Shown: positions 43,140 through 54,965 of the stretch, one piece after another
Layout: each line of letters begins with the position of its first letter
Numbering within the stretch: position 1 is the stretch's first letter
NCBI GenBank assembly: GCA_021234155.1
Contig: JAJEKV010000052.1
Coordinates: 7,053,358 to 7,117,357, forward strand
Length of the DNA: 64,000 nucleotides
Origin: Isoetes taiwanensis
Taxonomy: Eukaryota; Streptophyta; Lycopodiopsida; Isoetales; Isoetaceae
Direction of reading: 5' to 3'
Program-made: the position numbers and the translations under genes
Notes under the pieces: generated by a model
Seen by the model: only the letters and a program-made list of their open reading frames with translations
What the model was told of the DNA's origin: nothing
Database searches by the model: none

Positions 43140-45175
43140 GCTTGCTTCCTTTGCAAGCTTTAGATTGCCAGCACCCTTGAATATGTCAAGATAACACATT
43201 ACCAGCACCACATAAATCCCACGCACAGGATCCACAATGCTACTCACATACCCATCTACCTATGAAGAAGTGCAAACTCATTGCCTCGATTTGCACAGGT
43301 GGCACACTATCACCGTCTCCGTATTGAAATAGACAGAGGACAGGGTTTGTCAGTGTTGCCAAGGGGAAAACGTTGAAGATGAATGTCCTTATTCTACAGA
43401 CCTATCCAGCATAAGAACAAATCCGGACACGCCATGCTGAGTTAGTCACCCGACCAGGCGCTGCATGTGCTATTGAAGATGATTTTGGTACGGATGTTGG
43501 GACCGTACCTTTAGGAGGTCATGGATATGCAGGCTCAGCAATGATCTCGGACACTCACCTAAGATGTACATATATTTCATGATGTATATATTTGTACAGT
43601 TTGTCAGCATCCTTATTACAGCCACAGGTTTTCCCTCGGAAACCCTTCAAGGTGGGGTTTTCTTAAATCCAAATAGTAAGAAGTCTGTTGTGCTCCTTTA
43701 TTGGGTCCAATAGGCCAATTGGTTTCCATGGACAATAAAATCCATTCAAATCAATTCAAGTTCGAACTGGAAAATTTTAATGTATGAGACAATGTAATAA
43801 CCAATTACACCATGAAACCAATATTGAAAGTGGCCATTGAAAAGTTAATCAAGGATTCCTACTATTAAAATTGCTACAGAAACACATCAACCTATTTGTG
43901 TACAAAAATGAACAATGTTATTTTTGTACATTGTTTTGTGGTGTAGTTGGTGATTGTGCAAGGCTAATACACGAGAGAAGAAAGCCTCCATGATAAATTT
44001 CTTGTAACAGAAACTTGACAAGCTTAGTCTCCTCCTCTTAAGACTATTTCTAAGTGCATGTCTAACCCTTCATTTGGATGGCACATCTCTAGGGGAACTA
44101 TCCTAAAATAACCAAAAAACTATCTATTACATTGAACTAAACACATCTAATTCTCATGCACTCACAAGAATATTCACAACAGTACAACTTTAACGTAGCA
44201 TATGCTCTACGATAGATTCATCACAAATCCGAGCGCCCTATTGCTTGCAGATTAGTTTGATATCATTTGGATTCTAAGGAGACGGCTTCATCGTACCATA
44301 CACCCTTCTACTATTAGCTCATGGGTAGAGGGTAGACTAACATCTTCATAAAGGCAACCCATGATACGTTAACATCTTGTTACTGCTTGTGTGATGGTTG
44401 TTGACGTGGAGTTGTTGAACTTCAGATTTTTTATCAGCATCTATTTATTATCATTTTTTTTTTGCTCCTATGAGGCATGTCTACCACACAAGTTATTTGT
44501 GGTATATGATTTAAACAAATGGGTTCAGTGATAATGACTCGTATAAACATAAGTTGTGGTGTAAAAGTTAAACAAGTGTGCTCAATTTGACATGTATATG
44601 AGTCGTGTCTGTCTGTAACTGAACGGGCTCAATTTACCATGTTGTTAAGGGGACAAAAATTATAGAAAAAAGAAAAGGTCAATGTTTTAAAGTGAGTTTA
44701 AGTCCAATGAGTCTTTTGTGGTGCAATTTTTTTGCAATGAACCTTGTAGAATGTTCTTAAGATCGTTTGTATCCTCAATGTTTACCATCTAGCACGCGTT
44801 AGAAGATTTAAACCACAAGCAAATATAAATAGTACTTAAACTTATATACGGGGCTATATAATTTCCATAAATGGTGTCCATTTGCCATCAAATTGGCTAG
44901 TTTAAATTTGCATCGAAGCAACTCTAGGCATGTTAGAGACATGCTTTACAGGGTTGATCCAATTTTGCCATCCTACAATATTTATATATGTTCAAAAATA
45001 TAGTATTTTTCTTTATCAAATGTCCTTTTCTAATATTTGTCAAGACATTTCTTGTATTCTAAAGAAACGTTGTTCGTTAGTTTTATGAATAAGAAAAGGC
45101 ATCAATTTAAGACATCATTTACTAGAGGACAAAGTCTCAATTTTATAAGGTCTCCATAATATGACAACCAATTTC
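43140..45175. other. Intergenic stretch, no gene recognised
   Basis: AT-rich. Near 43690-43770 there is a tail-like sequence (CCAATTGGTTTCCATGGACA, AATCAATTCAAG) resembling the retroposon end at 57765-57830. Confidence 0.4.
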
Positions 45176-45179
45176 GAGC

Positions 45180-45535
45180 GAAATATTGGCTCCCGAAAGG
45201 GGGTTGGATTCCAAAAAATGGCGAGCCGAATACGCCGTGCATAATAATCATATTTCATTGTGATATGAGAATCAAATTTATTGTAGTAATGTTGTGTGTT
45301 GCAGATGGCCAGTTCGTTTGGTTTTCAACTTTCTTGCGCGAGTTCGAATCCATCTTTTCACATTTTTTACTTTAGACAGGTATTCGACTCACACAATATT
45401 TTTTGGGCGTATTTGACTTACATAACTTACATGCGAATCTACGAGTTGAATACCCCATTTTTGCAAAATAGAACCCAATCTACGAGTCTAATACCCCATT
45501 GGAATCCAACCCGAACCAATCTAATGCACCGAACC
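45180..45535 (+). mobile_element. Candidate SINE or foldback element with tRNA-like boxes
   Basis: GGGTTGGATTCCAA near 45196 has an inverted partner TTGGAATCCAACCC near 45497. Inside, ATGGCCAGTTCGTTTGG (45304-45320) and GAGTTCGAATCC (45340-45351) resemble the pol III A and B boxes of a tRNA-Ser, with SINE-like spacing. No complete cloverleaf forms by eye. Low confidence. Confidence 0.3.
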
Positions 45536-45539
45536 AATT

Positions 45540-46429
45540 TATCCTCAATGAAATGAGTGCACATATGTTACTCATATATTGTATTTTTTGTACTTCCAAA
45601 AGGACCTTTGATATTTAATTTCGTAAAAATTTCCTTAGTAGGCCATGTGAGTATATCTACTTATTTGGCTATGAATGGGCTACTAAATTCGACAATCTAG
45701 TCAAAGTGGCAATGACATGTTGTAAATTCAACGGAAGTATCTGCATTTTATGGGTCATGGGTGAGTTGGGACTTGCTAAAAGGGTCTTGCAACATGAGTT
45801 CCATTGATTGTAGATTTTACCATGCATAAGATGGGAAGGTGTTAAAAGGACCTTGTCACATTCAAGAACTTTGGTTGTACTGTGATGTTTAGACGTATTA
45901 GTCTTAGATAAACAATTATAACTCGTTGGTGACTCGCCTGCCCATACCTATGACGACAATATAAGATTATAGGATCTCCTCGACAAACTTATTGAGCCTT
46001 AATCAGGTCTAATGTCATCTTAAATCAATTCCTACCTTACAAGAACAAAGAAGCATTCCAGGACCCTAGCAACTCCTGTCCAGGTGGAAGGTCCTGTATG
46101 GGAATGGGACCACCAGGCTGCATTAAATACAACTCCCGACAATCCAGGTCCGATCGCAACCCATATCTCCCCTCGACCCATGTTTGTTAGGCGCCCGTCT
46201 TCGAGTATAGGGCGACCAATAAGAAATGAAAGTTGAGTAGAGACCCTTGCCCCCAACCAAAATAGTTTGAAGCACGTTTGATTATTGTCCGAAAAAAAAA
46301 AATTCCATATATTTATGAAAATGCCCTTGTCTTAAGGGTATCCTTTATCTATATACAAGTTTATTAATATTTAGGGCCTACACATTTGGAGAAATTTGTG
46401 ACAAAAATGTGTGAAAAATAACCTACAAA
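45540..46429. other. Intergenic stretch, nothing recognised
   Basis: No motif-bearing frame or RNA seen. Confidence 0.45.
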
Positions 46430-48733
46430 ATATACCCAGTGTGAAAGACTCTCCTAGAAGATTCTACATAGATTCCCCTAGATTTTCAAAAACTATCCCA
46501 AGGTTCCTCTACATTTCCCAAGATTCCATGTATATTCTCCTAGATTCCCTTGGATTATATGAAAATTCCTCAAGATTCTCCAGGATTCTATTAAGATTCC
46601 TCTATATTATATCATAGATTCCATTAAGATTCCAAGATTCACCCTGCAAAACATATACAGTGTGAAAGATTCTCTTACATTCTAAAAATTCTATATCCCA
46701 ATATTCTTCTACATTTCTCAAGATTCTATGTATATTCTCCTAGATTCCCTTAGATCATATGAAAGTCCTCAAGATTCTCTAGGATTCTATCGAGATTCTC
46801 CTACATCATAAAAGATTCCTCTAAATTCCCCAAGATTTTATGTAGATTCTCCTACATTTCCTTCGATTCTATGAAGATCCCCTTAGATTCTCCAAGATTC
46901 CTCTAGATTCTCTCAAGATTCCCATATATTCCCCAAGAATCTATGTAGATTCTCGTAGACTCTCTAAGATCTTATGAAGATTCCCTTAGGCTCTCCAAGA
47001 TTCCATCAAGATTCCCCTAGATTCTCAAAGTTTCAGGGTTTCCCTAGATTCCCAAAGATTCTCTCAAGATTCACATGATTCCCCAAGATTCTTCTAGATT
47101 CTCTAAGATCCTATCAAGATTTCCTTAGATTCTCAAGTATTCTACGAACATTCCTCAGATTCCTATAGATCCTCTTGAGATTCCCATAGTCCCCAAGATT
47201 CTCTTGAGATTCCCCAAAATTTTCAACAACTATCCTAAGATTCCTAGAGATTCCTCAAGAATCTATGTAGATTCTTTTAGCTTCCCTTATATCTTATGAG
47301 GACACCCCTAGATTCTCAAAGATTCTCTCAAGAATCCCATAGATCCCCCAAGATTCTATGTAGATTCTCCTAGATTCTCGAAGATCGTTTTGAGATTCCA
47401 CTAGATTCCTTGAGGTTCCTTTAGATTCTTTAAGATTCCTTAGATTCTCAAAAAATTTATGAAGATTCCCTTAGATTCCTCTAGATTCTCCCAAGATTCC
47501 CATAGATTCCCCAAGATTCTATGTAGATTCTTCTAGATTCTCTAATCCTATGAAGATTTCCGTAGATTTTCTAAGATTCCATCAAGATTCCCCTAGATTC
47601 TTAAAGATTTATGAAGATTCCACTGGATTCCTCTAGGTTCGCAAAGATTCTTTAGATTCCTAAAGATTCTAATGAGATTCACTTCGTGTACCATAGATTT
47701 CGTTAAGATTTATGAAAATTCCAAAGATTCCCCTAGATTCTCTTAACATACCATAGATTCCATTAAGATTCTAAGATAAGATCCCATGTAGATTCTCCTA
47801 GATTCTCTAAGATCCTATCAAGATTTCCTTAGATTCTCAAGTATTCTATGAAGATTTCCCAGATTCCCATAGATCCTCTTGAGATTCCCATAGTCCCTAA
47901 GATTCTCTTGAGATTCCCTGAAATTTTCAACAACTATCCTAAGATTCCTAGAGATTCCTCAAGAATCTATGTAGATTCTTTTAGCTTCCCTTACATCTTA
48001 TGAGGACACCCCTAGGTTCTCAAAGATTCTCTCAAGAATCCCATAGATCCCCCAAGATTCTATGTAGATTCTCCTAGATTCTCAAAGATCCCTTTTGAGA
48101 TTCCACTAGATTCCTTGAGGTTCCTTTAGATTCTCTAAGATTCCCTAGATTCTCAAAAAATTTATGAAGATTCCCTTAGATTCCTCTAGATTCTCCCAAG
48201 ATTCCCATAGATTCCCCAAGATTCTAGGTAGATTCTCCTAGATTCTCTAATCCTATGAAGATTTCCCTAGATTCTCTAAGATTCCATCAAGATTCCCATA
48301 GATTCCCCAAGATTCTAGGTAGATTCTCCTAGATTCTCTAATCCTATGAAGATTTCCCTAGATTCTCTAAGATTCCATCAAGATTCCCCTAGAATCTCAA
48401 AGATTTATGAAGATTCCACTGGATTCCTCAAGGTTTGCAAAGATTCTTATGTGATTCCTATAGATTCCTAAAGATTCTAATGAGATTCACCTAGATTCTC
48501 AAAGATTCCAGGAAAATTCCCCTAGATTCTCTTCGTGTACCATAGATTTCGTTAAGATTTATGAAAATTCCATTGAATTCCACTAGATTCGCAAAGATTC
48601 TCTTGTGATTCCTATAGATTCTTTAAGATTCTATTGAGATTCCTCTAGATTCTCAAAGATACCTGGAAGATTCCCCTAGATTCTCTTAACATACCATAGA
48701 TTCCATTAAGATTCTAAGATAAGAAGATTCTTA
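46430..48733. repeat. AGATTC-rich minisatellite with higher-order repeats (about 2.3 kb)
   Basis: Built almost entirely of short units such as AGATTCCCCTAGATTCTC and AAGATTCTATGTAGATTC, 15-25 bp each with drifting sequence. There is higher-order structure: a block starting CTCTAAGATCCTATCAAGAT at 47101 recurs at 47805. The end marker TTCTCTTAACATACCATAG occurs at about 47742 and 48682. A unit of about 93 bp is tandemly repeated at about 48199-48385. No coding potential. Confidence 0.95.
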
Positions 48734-49640
48734 GGATCCGATCAAGTTGGCTCCAACTATGACGGAACGATGCCAAAGCACCACTCATTGGAAAGTTCTC
48801 GACGAGAGAAATCCAAAGACGTGGGCCCCACCTTAATCCGACCCCTCTAGTGCAAGTTACAGGCCTTTGAATGCGATTAAGAAAAAAGAAGCTTTCTAGA
48901 AAGTGCATCTACTAAATGCTTTGCCATCTCACTACATTTTTATTAATGAGGATGCCACCTCACCTCATTTAAAAGAAAAAATGTAATTTAATATAAAAAC
49001 TTAATGGCTAGGATTTATCCTAACCTTTTGATCTAACGGCTAAGATCTCCTACACCAAATCGCCTTTAAGGAACCTTCCTTGCACCTTCCCTACATTTGA
49101 TTCGATAGTTCACAGATGGGGTGCATGCCCCCATGCATGCCCATGCATGTACACACATCTAAATATGTGGCCGAGATTTAACCCCTAAAATTCGACGGCA
49201 CAGATAGAAAGGAGCAACCGATGTGTCCACACATCAAAGTGTGTTTATATATATAATGATATGGAAACAAGTGTAATTTTTTGTGATGATCCAAATGGGA
49301 ACGTGTCCTGTAGATTAACTGTAAATGTGGAAGATTGATATTTTTCCATCAAAGTTAACATCACTTTCGGAGTCCAAAATTATGGCCTCCTGAATCTTTG
49401 CCCTTTTTGTATATTGAAAATAACATAGCTTGTGATTTTGGATTTTGATTCAGGTGATTTTAGATTTCATGGGAAGATATCATCCTCACCTATTCCCAAT
49501 TGGATCAGGGCATTTTCACAATTTTGCAAATATCTAACTACTAGAAAAAGTGCCCAGCGTTGCTGGGCTTTTTAATGGGATATATTCAAAAACTAATAAA
49601 AATATAGTTGAATGCTACGCCTTCTTGATTTTGGGATGTT
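48734..49640. other. Intergenic stretch, nothing recognised
   Basis: AT-rich and non-coding by eye; the inverted pair AGCTTTCTAGAAAG lies near 48890. Confidence 0.45.
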
Positions 49641-50010
49641 CCTTATTAGTTTATGCGTTGTATCAGTCATTGTTGAACAATGATACTTGGGACTTGTGTC
49701 GCCTCCCTACTAATAGAAAGGTTGTTGCTTGCAAATGGGTATACAACGTAAAGTGTGATGAACGTGGAACATTGATAGATCAAGGCACGTTTGGTAGCCA
49801 AGGGAACTCACAAGTGCCAGGCGTAAATTTCTATGGAACATTTGCTCCGGTTGCCCGCCTCACCTCTGTTCGCTTGGTGATTGCCTTAGCAGTAGCCCAT
49901 GGCCTAGACTTATAGCAGATGTACGTCAAGACTTCTTTTCTTAATGGTAAACTCAAGGAAGAAGTCCGCATGAAACAAGCAGCAGGATTTATCAAAAGCC
50001 AAGAACAATT
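49641..50010 (+). pseudogene. Ty1/copia reverse transcriptase (RVT_2) fragment
   Basis: WDLCRLPTNRKVVACKWVYN and FYGTFAPVARLTSVRLVIAL match the start of the copia RT domain. The catalytic block appears as QMYVKTSFLNGKLKEEV, where the invariant Asp (QMDVKTAFLNG) is Tyr (codon 49922-49924), preceded by an in-frame TAG. The region between WVYN and FYGTF has lost the KARLVAKG block. A short, dead fragment. Confidence 0.85.
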
Positions 50011-50088
50011 AAGTGTACAAGCTTAAAAAGGCAATTCATGGACTCAGACAGTCATGACGGCAGTGGTACCACACAATTCATCAATTCT

Positions 50089-50415
50089 TCACCCAAATAG
50101 ACCAGTGACCAATTCATGTGCCTTCATCTGTTTGATGAGAGGGTAGTTGGCATGGCATAATCGTTCATGCCATGTCTTGGCCTTTTGCATTTCTATTGTA
50201 GTCAATGCTATGCTAGAGTTGGCAGTCCAGCTGAGCTGGTATATGTTGCCAGCCCGTTTTCCAGTGGCAATGATATCGTTTTTGTCCTTCACAACACATC
50301 TGCCATTTCCAAAATTAATGTAAAATCTCGCATCATCCATTTTTGATATGGAAAGCAAGTTCGCTTCAAGGTCTGGCACGTGAAGGACATTATTTAGGTG
50401 CAACGTTCCCTATGG
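50089..50415 (-). pseudogene. Ty1/copia GAG-pre-integrase fragment
   Basis: Minus strand: LHLNNVLHVPDLEANLLSIS, a hydrophobic middle region, and KTWHERLCHANYPLIKQM, the GAG-pre-integrase signature (WHxRLGHxNxxxLKxM). In a copia element this lies upstream of the RT on the same strand, so its opposite orientation 90 bp from the RT fragment shows rearrangement or two separate insertions. Confidence 0.8.
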
Positions 50416-51700
50416 CATATTCTTCTAGGATGTTATGATGACTTCATGCTAAGACCCTAGGAGAGTATAAAATTTGGGCCAGTCAAATGTTATTAGTTGG
50501 CAACAAACACTTCAATCAATGATTAAAATTAAATCTCAAACTATAAACCCAAAAATCAGGATGTTAAGGACCCATGGAACTCCTATAATTCATCATGATC
50601 CCTAGACATCCAACATTCACATAAAACCTAATGTGCATATAAACCATGACTCTAACAATTGAACAGACATTTAGTTTTACGGTATTACCCCATCTATCTT
50701 CAATGCTCAAGCACTTGCCATCTACCTCCTTCCTCCCTCTCAAACATATGCATACACCCCCAATAAACTTTTTGTCGAGTCAATATTCAACCATTAATGT
50801 TCGACATTGTTGGGCATCTATTTAGAATAGATTCTAATCATTAAATCAGCAAACTAAGTGATGAAATTGAGGTGCTAATGTTCATTAAATCAAAATTATA
50901 CATTAATAACCTAGGCAAAGTGCCTAATAAATTATCTAAAAATGCCATTAATCCAAATTTCTCACCATTGTGTTAACACTCTGACATATGAGTACTTATC
51001 TCTATACATTGTCTTTAGTCAACTCTTTCTATACAAGTTTGACGTTACATGTTTATTTCCATATAAAAAACAATATATAACACAAGCTTGCTTTCCTAAG
51101 GATGTTCATGGTGACATGAAAATTGGCGGCTTTGCTCAGAAAACTCCGAATATGAGCAAAAGACACAAAAAAATTTCTTTATCATAAACAATCCCTTAGA
51201 AGTACAATCACCTGTATCCAGATTGCATAGAAGCTCAAACAATAAATATGGAACATAGAAATGGACATGGGACCTAGCAATCCCTGCCAAAGAACGATCT
51301 TCAACGACACAAAGCCTTTCTTTAATATTCTTCCTCTTTCACGAAATGTTAAGAGTAGCCAAAAGAGGATCAAATTTTACAATGGATGATGGCATTTTGG
51401 CGGAAGCAAAGCAATCAAAATTGGCAGAAAGGAAAGAATTTGGTTGCTTGTGCCAAAACCCTAACCTCAACATAATTAAAACTGAAAAAATTATTTCCGG
51501 GTATATATTGACGAAACTGGAAAATGGCTTTTGGTAACATTTCTATATATTTTTTCAAAGGAACCGTTTCCTGCTAAAAATTTTGGGCAATCAGAATTTT
51601 CAAATTCCAGCAGGTAGTCCGCAAGAGCTCAGTTCCTCGGAATCTGTTTGATAGAAAAGGCACAACAAAATGGGGCCCCGAGTACCTTAAGCAAAACTGC
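50416..51700. other. Intergenic stretch, no gene recognised
   Basis: AT-rich, with short overlapping frames without motifs. Confidence 0.45.
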
Positions 51701-51702
51701 CT

Positions 51703-51795
51703 GCAACCAGGTTTGAAGCTGTTGTATGCCTGCAATCAGATTTGAAACCGTCGTAAGCCGTGGTATGCAACCAGATTTGAAGCCGTTGTACAGAT
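51703..51795 (+). repeat. Short tandem repeat upstream of the U1 gene
   Basis: Three imperfect units of GCAACCAGATTTGAAGCCGT followed by TGTA-type ends, about 40 bp before the upstream element of the U1 gene. Confidence 0.7.
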
Positions 51796-51830
51796 ACCCA
51801 TTTTGCAAAGTTTGCTGGGTTTTATTAAAT

Positions 51831-51841
51831 ATCCCACAGGA
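51831..51841 (+). promoter_or_regulatory. Upstream sequence element of the U1 snRNA gene
   Basis: ATCCCACAGGA resembles the plant snRNA element RTCCCACATCG and lies 71 bp before the RNA start, its usual place. A weak TATA-like ATTACAAAAC follows near 51869, roughly 30 bp before the start. The spacing fits a pol II-type snRNA promoter. Confidence 0.6.
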
Positions 51842-51901
51842 ATGTGCCATGGAAGAAGGCAAGGGAGAATTACAAAACAAAAGGATGGGGCACACTGAAC
51901 T

Positions 51902-52059
51902 ATACTTACCTGGGCGGGGTCTATCGGTGGTCCAGAGGGCCGATGGCCTAGGATGGTTTATGCCATTGCACTAGGGTGTGGATCGTCCTAGCATCTCCTC
52001 AAGGGGAGAGTGCACGTCATAATTTGTGGTAGTGGGGGCTCGCGTTCGCGCGGCCCCCT
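51902..52059 (+). ncRNA. U1: U1 spliceosomal snRNA
   Basis: About 158 nt beginning with the invariant 5' splice-site recognition sequence ATACTTACCTG. Stem-loop II carries the U1A-binding loop ATTGCAC within CCTAGGATGG..ATCGTCCTAG. Stem-loop III is TCTCC-TCAA-GGGGAGA. The Sm site is AATTTGTGG (52021-52029). The 3' stem is GGGGGCTCGCG/CGCGCGGCCCCC. U1 pairs with intron 5' ends in the nucleus. The loop of stem-loop I reads GGTCCAGAGG where plant U1 usually has GATCATGAAG, so U1-70K binding may be altered. Stems II and III differ from the common plant sequence but remain paired, which argues for a functional variant. A clear 3' box was not seen. Confidence 0.85.
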
Positions 52060-52108
52060 TCAATCAATCCAACTCATACTTCTAGCATAATCTAAGGTGA
52101 GTCTTTTA

Positions 52109-52348
52109 ATCAATTCAATTTGTTATTTGTTAGTTTAGTTCTAGTTTTCTCTTTCGGTGCATCAAGAAGTAAAACAGGCTGGTATTTGTTAGAAGTGGTA
52201 TTTTCGAACTCATTATCCTTGGAATAGTATCAATTCAATTTGTTATTTGTTAGTTTAGTTCTAGTTATGTCTTTCAGTGCATCAAGTAGTAAAACAGGCT
52301 GGTATTTGTTAGAAGTGGTATTTTCGAACTCATTATCCTTGGAATAGT
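52109..52348 (+). repeat. 120-bp perfect-register tandem duplication
   Basis: TCAATTCAATTTGTTATTTG to CTTGGAATAGT is repeated immediately with only a few substitutions (52109-52228, 52229-52348), just downstream of the U1 gene. Confidence 0.9.
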
Positions 52349-53460
52349 TAGTTCTATAGAAGAATGGCTGAATTTGGTTTTCCATTGAATCAAATAGAAA
52401 GACAGCCTGTTGTAAATTTATAGGTTAGTTTGAAGTGTTGATGGTTTCTCATATACAGCTTAATAGCTTAATATCTGTTAGAAATGGTTTTGAACTTGGA
52501 AATCCCTTACATGTGGGGCCTTTAAATAAAGATACAAGGTTTTTTTCCCATTCTTGCTGAGAGGAGGTTCGTTTGAACAGTCTCCACATTATGCACGTAA
52601 GTTGATTCATATCATCTAAAAGATGTATTTTCTAGAAGCCTTTACATTGTCTAGACTGATTAAAACCTGCCTTCTCCTCGGCAGAAGACAGCTTAAAAAA
52701 AAGCAGCAATTGGTGACTGTAATGATTGGAATGATGACATGAATGTCATGAATGTTTTGACAAACAGGGTCCGTCGTCCTGTATAATGCAGAAGCATGTT
52801 TTGGGAAAATGATAAAAGCATGTGAATACATGCTATCTTGCAGTTGTAAAATAATTGTCATAGTTGAAAATTGATATAAAATTAATGGCAAGATCATTTC
52901 ACTGGCCTGATGCTTAGGTTTTTTTGAGGAACTTGAAAGAAATCTAACAGTAGTTAGGATAAGCTGAGGCAGCAATGAATTCAAAGATTATCTTCTAGAC
53001 AAAAAGGGAGTTCAAAGATTATAAAGCTAGGGATCATAATAATATTGGCTGCAAGAACACTGGACTAATTCATGCCAGATTGGACCGTATCAGATGAGAC
53101 TATCAACCTTTGGCTGTTTATTCAAGAGATGATGTTGGTAGTTTAGCAACTTACATAGCACAATTGTTGGTTTGGAAGAGCTTGTACTACGGGCATTGCA
53201 TGTGTTTGAAGATAGACATTGTCTTTTGCTCTTTCTTTAGACTACATTACGAGACTATTTTTAAAGGAGTATTTGTATCAAGAAAAGAGCGTGCTTAATA
53301 TGTGGTTGATGGAGGTTGTCTTGATATCTTTATGTTGTCCAGGAAAAGGTATTGGTGTGAATGAAATCGTGCAGAAATATGGTTGTTGTCTAAAATGAAG
53401 ATTGGTTTTATTTTTTGCTGATACGTGAGATGGTTGATTATTATTTTTATTAGAAAGTTC
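52349..53460. other. Stretch without a recognised gene
   Basis: T-rich and AT-rich, with small frames on both strands without motifs. Confidence 0.45.
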
Positions 53461-53465
53461 AGATT

Positions 53466-53745
53466 GGTGTAGTAAAAGCATAGAGGCATGTACAGTGTGG
53501 AGCTGCAAATTTGGGCAGAAGACATTCCAGTGTTCTAAGAGCTCTGCTCTGAAATTCTACCAATGAAAGTCTTATTGTAAAGACCGTTACAATATAGCTT
53601 TTGCGGTGTAGTAAAAGCATATGATAAGGTATGTACAAGTGTGGAGCTGCAAATTTGGGCAGAAGATATTACAGTGTTCTAAGAGCTCTGCTCTGAAATT
53701 CTACCAATGAAAGTCTTATTGTAAAGGCCGTTATAATATAGCTTT
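53466..53745 (+). repeat. Tandem duplication of about 140 bp
   Basis: GTGTGGAGCTGCAAATTTGG, GTTCTAAGAGCTCTGCTCTG and CAATGAAAGTCTTATTGTAA appear in both halves (about 53466-53601 and 53607-53745). Confidence 0.9.
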
Positions 53746-54129
53746 CTCTCCACACATACATGATCGTATTTGCACCATTAATCAAGAACTAGAACCATGC
53801 AGCCACATAATGTTGTAAGAGGAAATTCCATAAAATTTATTGCTTTTAGAAGATATAATTGCAGGAGGAACATACAGTTCCAAGTTTCTGGGATTACCTT
53901 TCTGTAACCAATTGTGTCAGCAGATTACTACCAACTGCCCAAGTGAAAGGTGATGTTCAAATAATGATCCAATTACATTGGCAAACACTATCAACAAAAC
54001 AAAGTGTCAACAATTCTGCAATAAATCTTATTGAGTGGAATATCAGAAATGGATCTGCCATACTGCTATAAATCTTATTGAGTGAAATATCAGAGATGGA
54101 TTGGGTTAGCAGCCTGCACTGCACGTCAT

Positions 54130-54295
54130 TGCCCAATGATTTACGTTAACAATTGACCAAATGTTTAGAACAAATCACAATAACAATTGCGTAAATGTCA
54201 TAAAGTATTTTGCCCAATAATTTACGTTAACAATTGACCAAATGTTTAGAACAAATCACAATAACAATTACGTAAATGTCTAGAGTATTTACATT
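54130..54295 (+). repeat. 83-bp tandem duplication
   Basis: TTTACGTTAACAATTGACCA and GTTTAGAACAAATCACAATA occur in both copies, about 83 bp apart. Confidence 0.9.
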
Positions 54296-54541
54296 AACAA
54301 GTTCTGTATTGAGCGTATACAAGGTAAGGTCTTCAAGCAATTTGTTCACTCCATTATTATAGAGCTTAGATCATAACACATTATTATAACCTCTACAAAT
54401 ATCACATTTGAAGCACTTGAACAATTTTTCCATTTATGCTAAATTATTGTACCTTCGAAATGGCTATGACAATTGGACATTCTAAGGCACTATATCATAA
54501 AGTTACACATAACCAACCCATATAAACAAGTGTGTATAAGA

Positions 54542-54640
54542 GAAAGCCCCTCCGGGCTTGATTCCGGAGGGGAAAGCTGGCCGACGCGCGGAGCGCGGAG
54601 GCCTGCTTGACCCTCCGGAATCAAGCCTGGAGGGGCTTTC
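54542..54640. mobile_element. Foldback element (about 99 bp)
   Basis: Arms GAAAGCCCCTCCGGGCTTGA.. and ..TCAAGCCTGGAGGGGCTTTC, about 30 bp each, pair around a GC-rich centre containing GACGCGCGGAGCGCGG. No ORF. Confidence 0.8.
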
Positions 54641-54642
54641 AC

Positions 54643-54880
54643 CTAACGTAGAGGACGGCTGGGCCCAATCCAGTCGTGACACGTGTCAAAATCCAGGTGA
54701 AAATATCAAGAAAAGCAGGTAAGAAAAGTAAGAAAGGCAGTAAAAGTGGCGGAATGCGAGTAAAAGCGGCGGAATGAACAGTGAAAAACTTGCACGGTTT
54801 TTCAGATAAAGAAAAAGCGACACGTGTCACTTATTTATTGGATGAGACGGTTGGATTGGGCCCAGCCGTCCTTTACGTAG
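54643..54880. mobile_element. MITE with 27-bp TIRs and paired CACGTG-type motifs
   Basis: The TIR left part ACGTAGAGGACGGCTGGG plus CCCAATCCA (54646-54672) matches the complement of 54852-54878 with one mismatch. GACACGTGTC occurs at 54678-54687 and 54819-54828, a G-box-like palindrome near each end. The body contains a GTAAAAG(T/C)GGCGGAATG direct repeat. Flanked by TA on both sides. Confidence 0.8.
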
Positions 54881-54965
54881 AGTTGAAATGTACCTAACGC
54901 CGCTCGCGGCGGCGGCGCCTGCCGGTTTACCAGCCGGAAACCCCGAGATCCGGACGGCTACCTAA

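Noticed and set aside
46411..46617. Open frame at the start of the AGATTC minisatellite
   Set aside because: Translation of repeat DNA; no protein signature.
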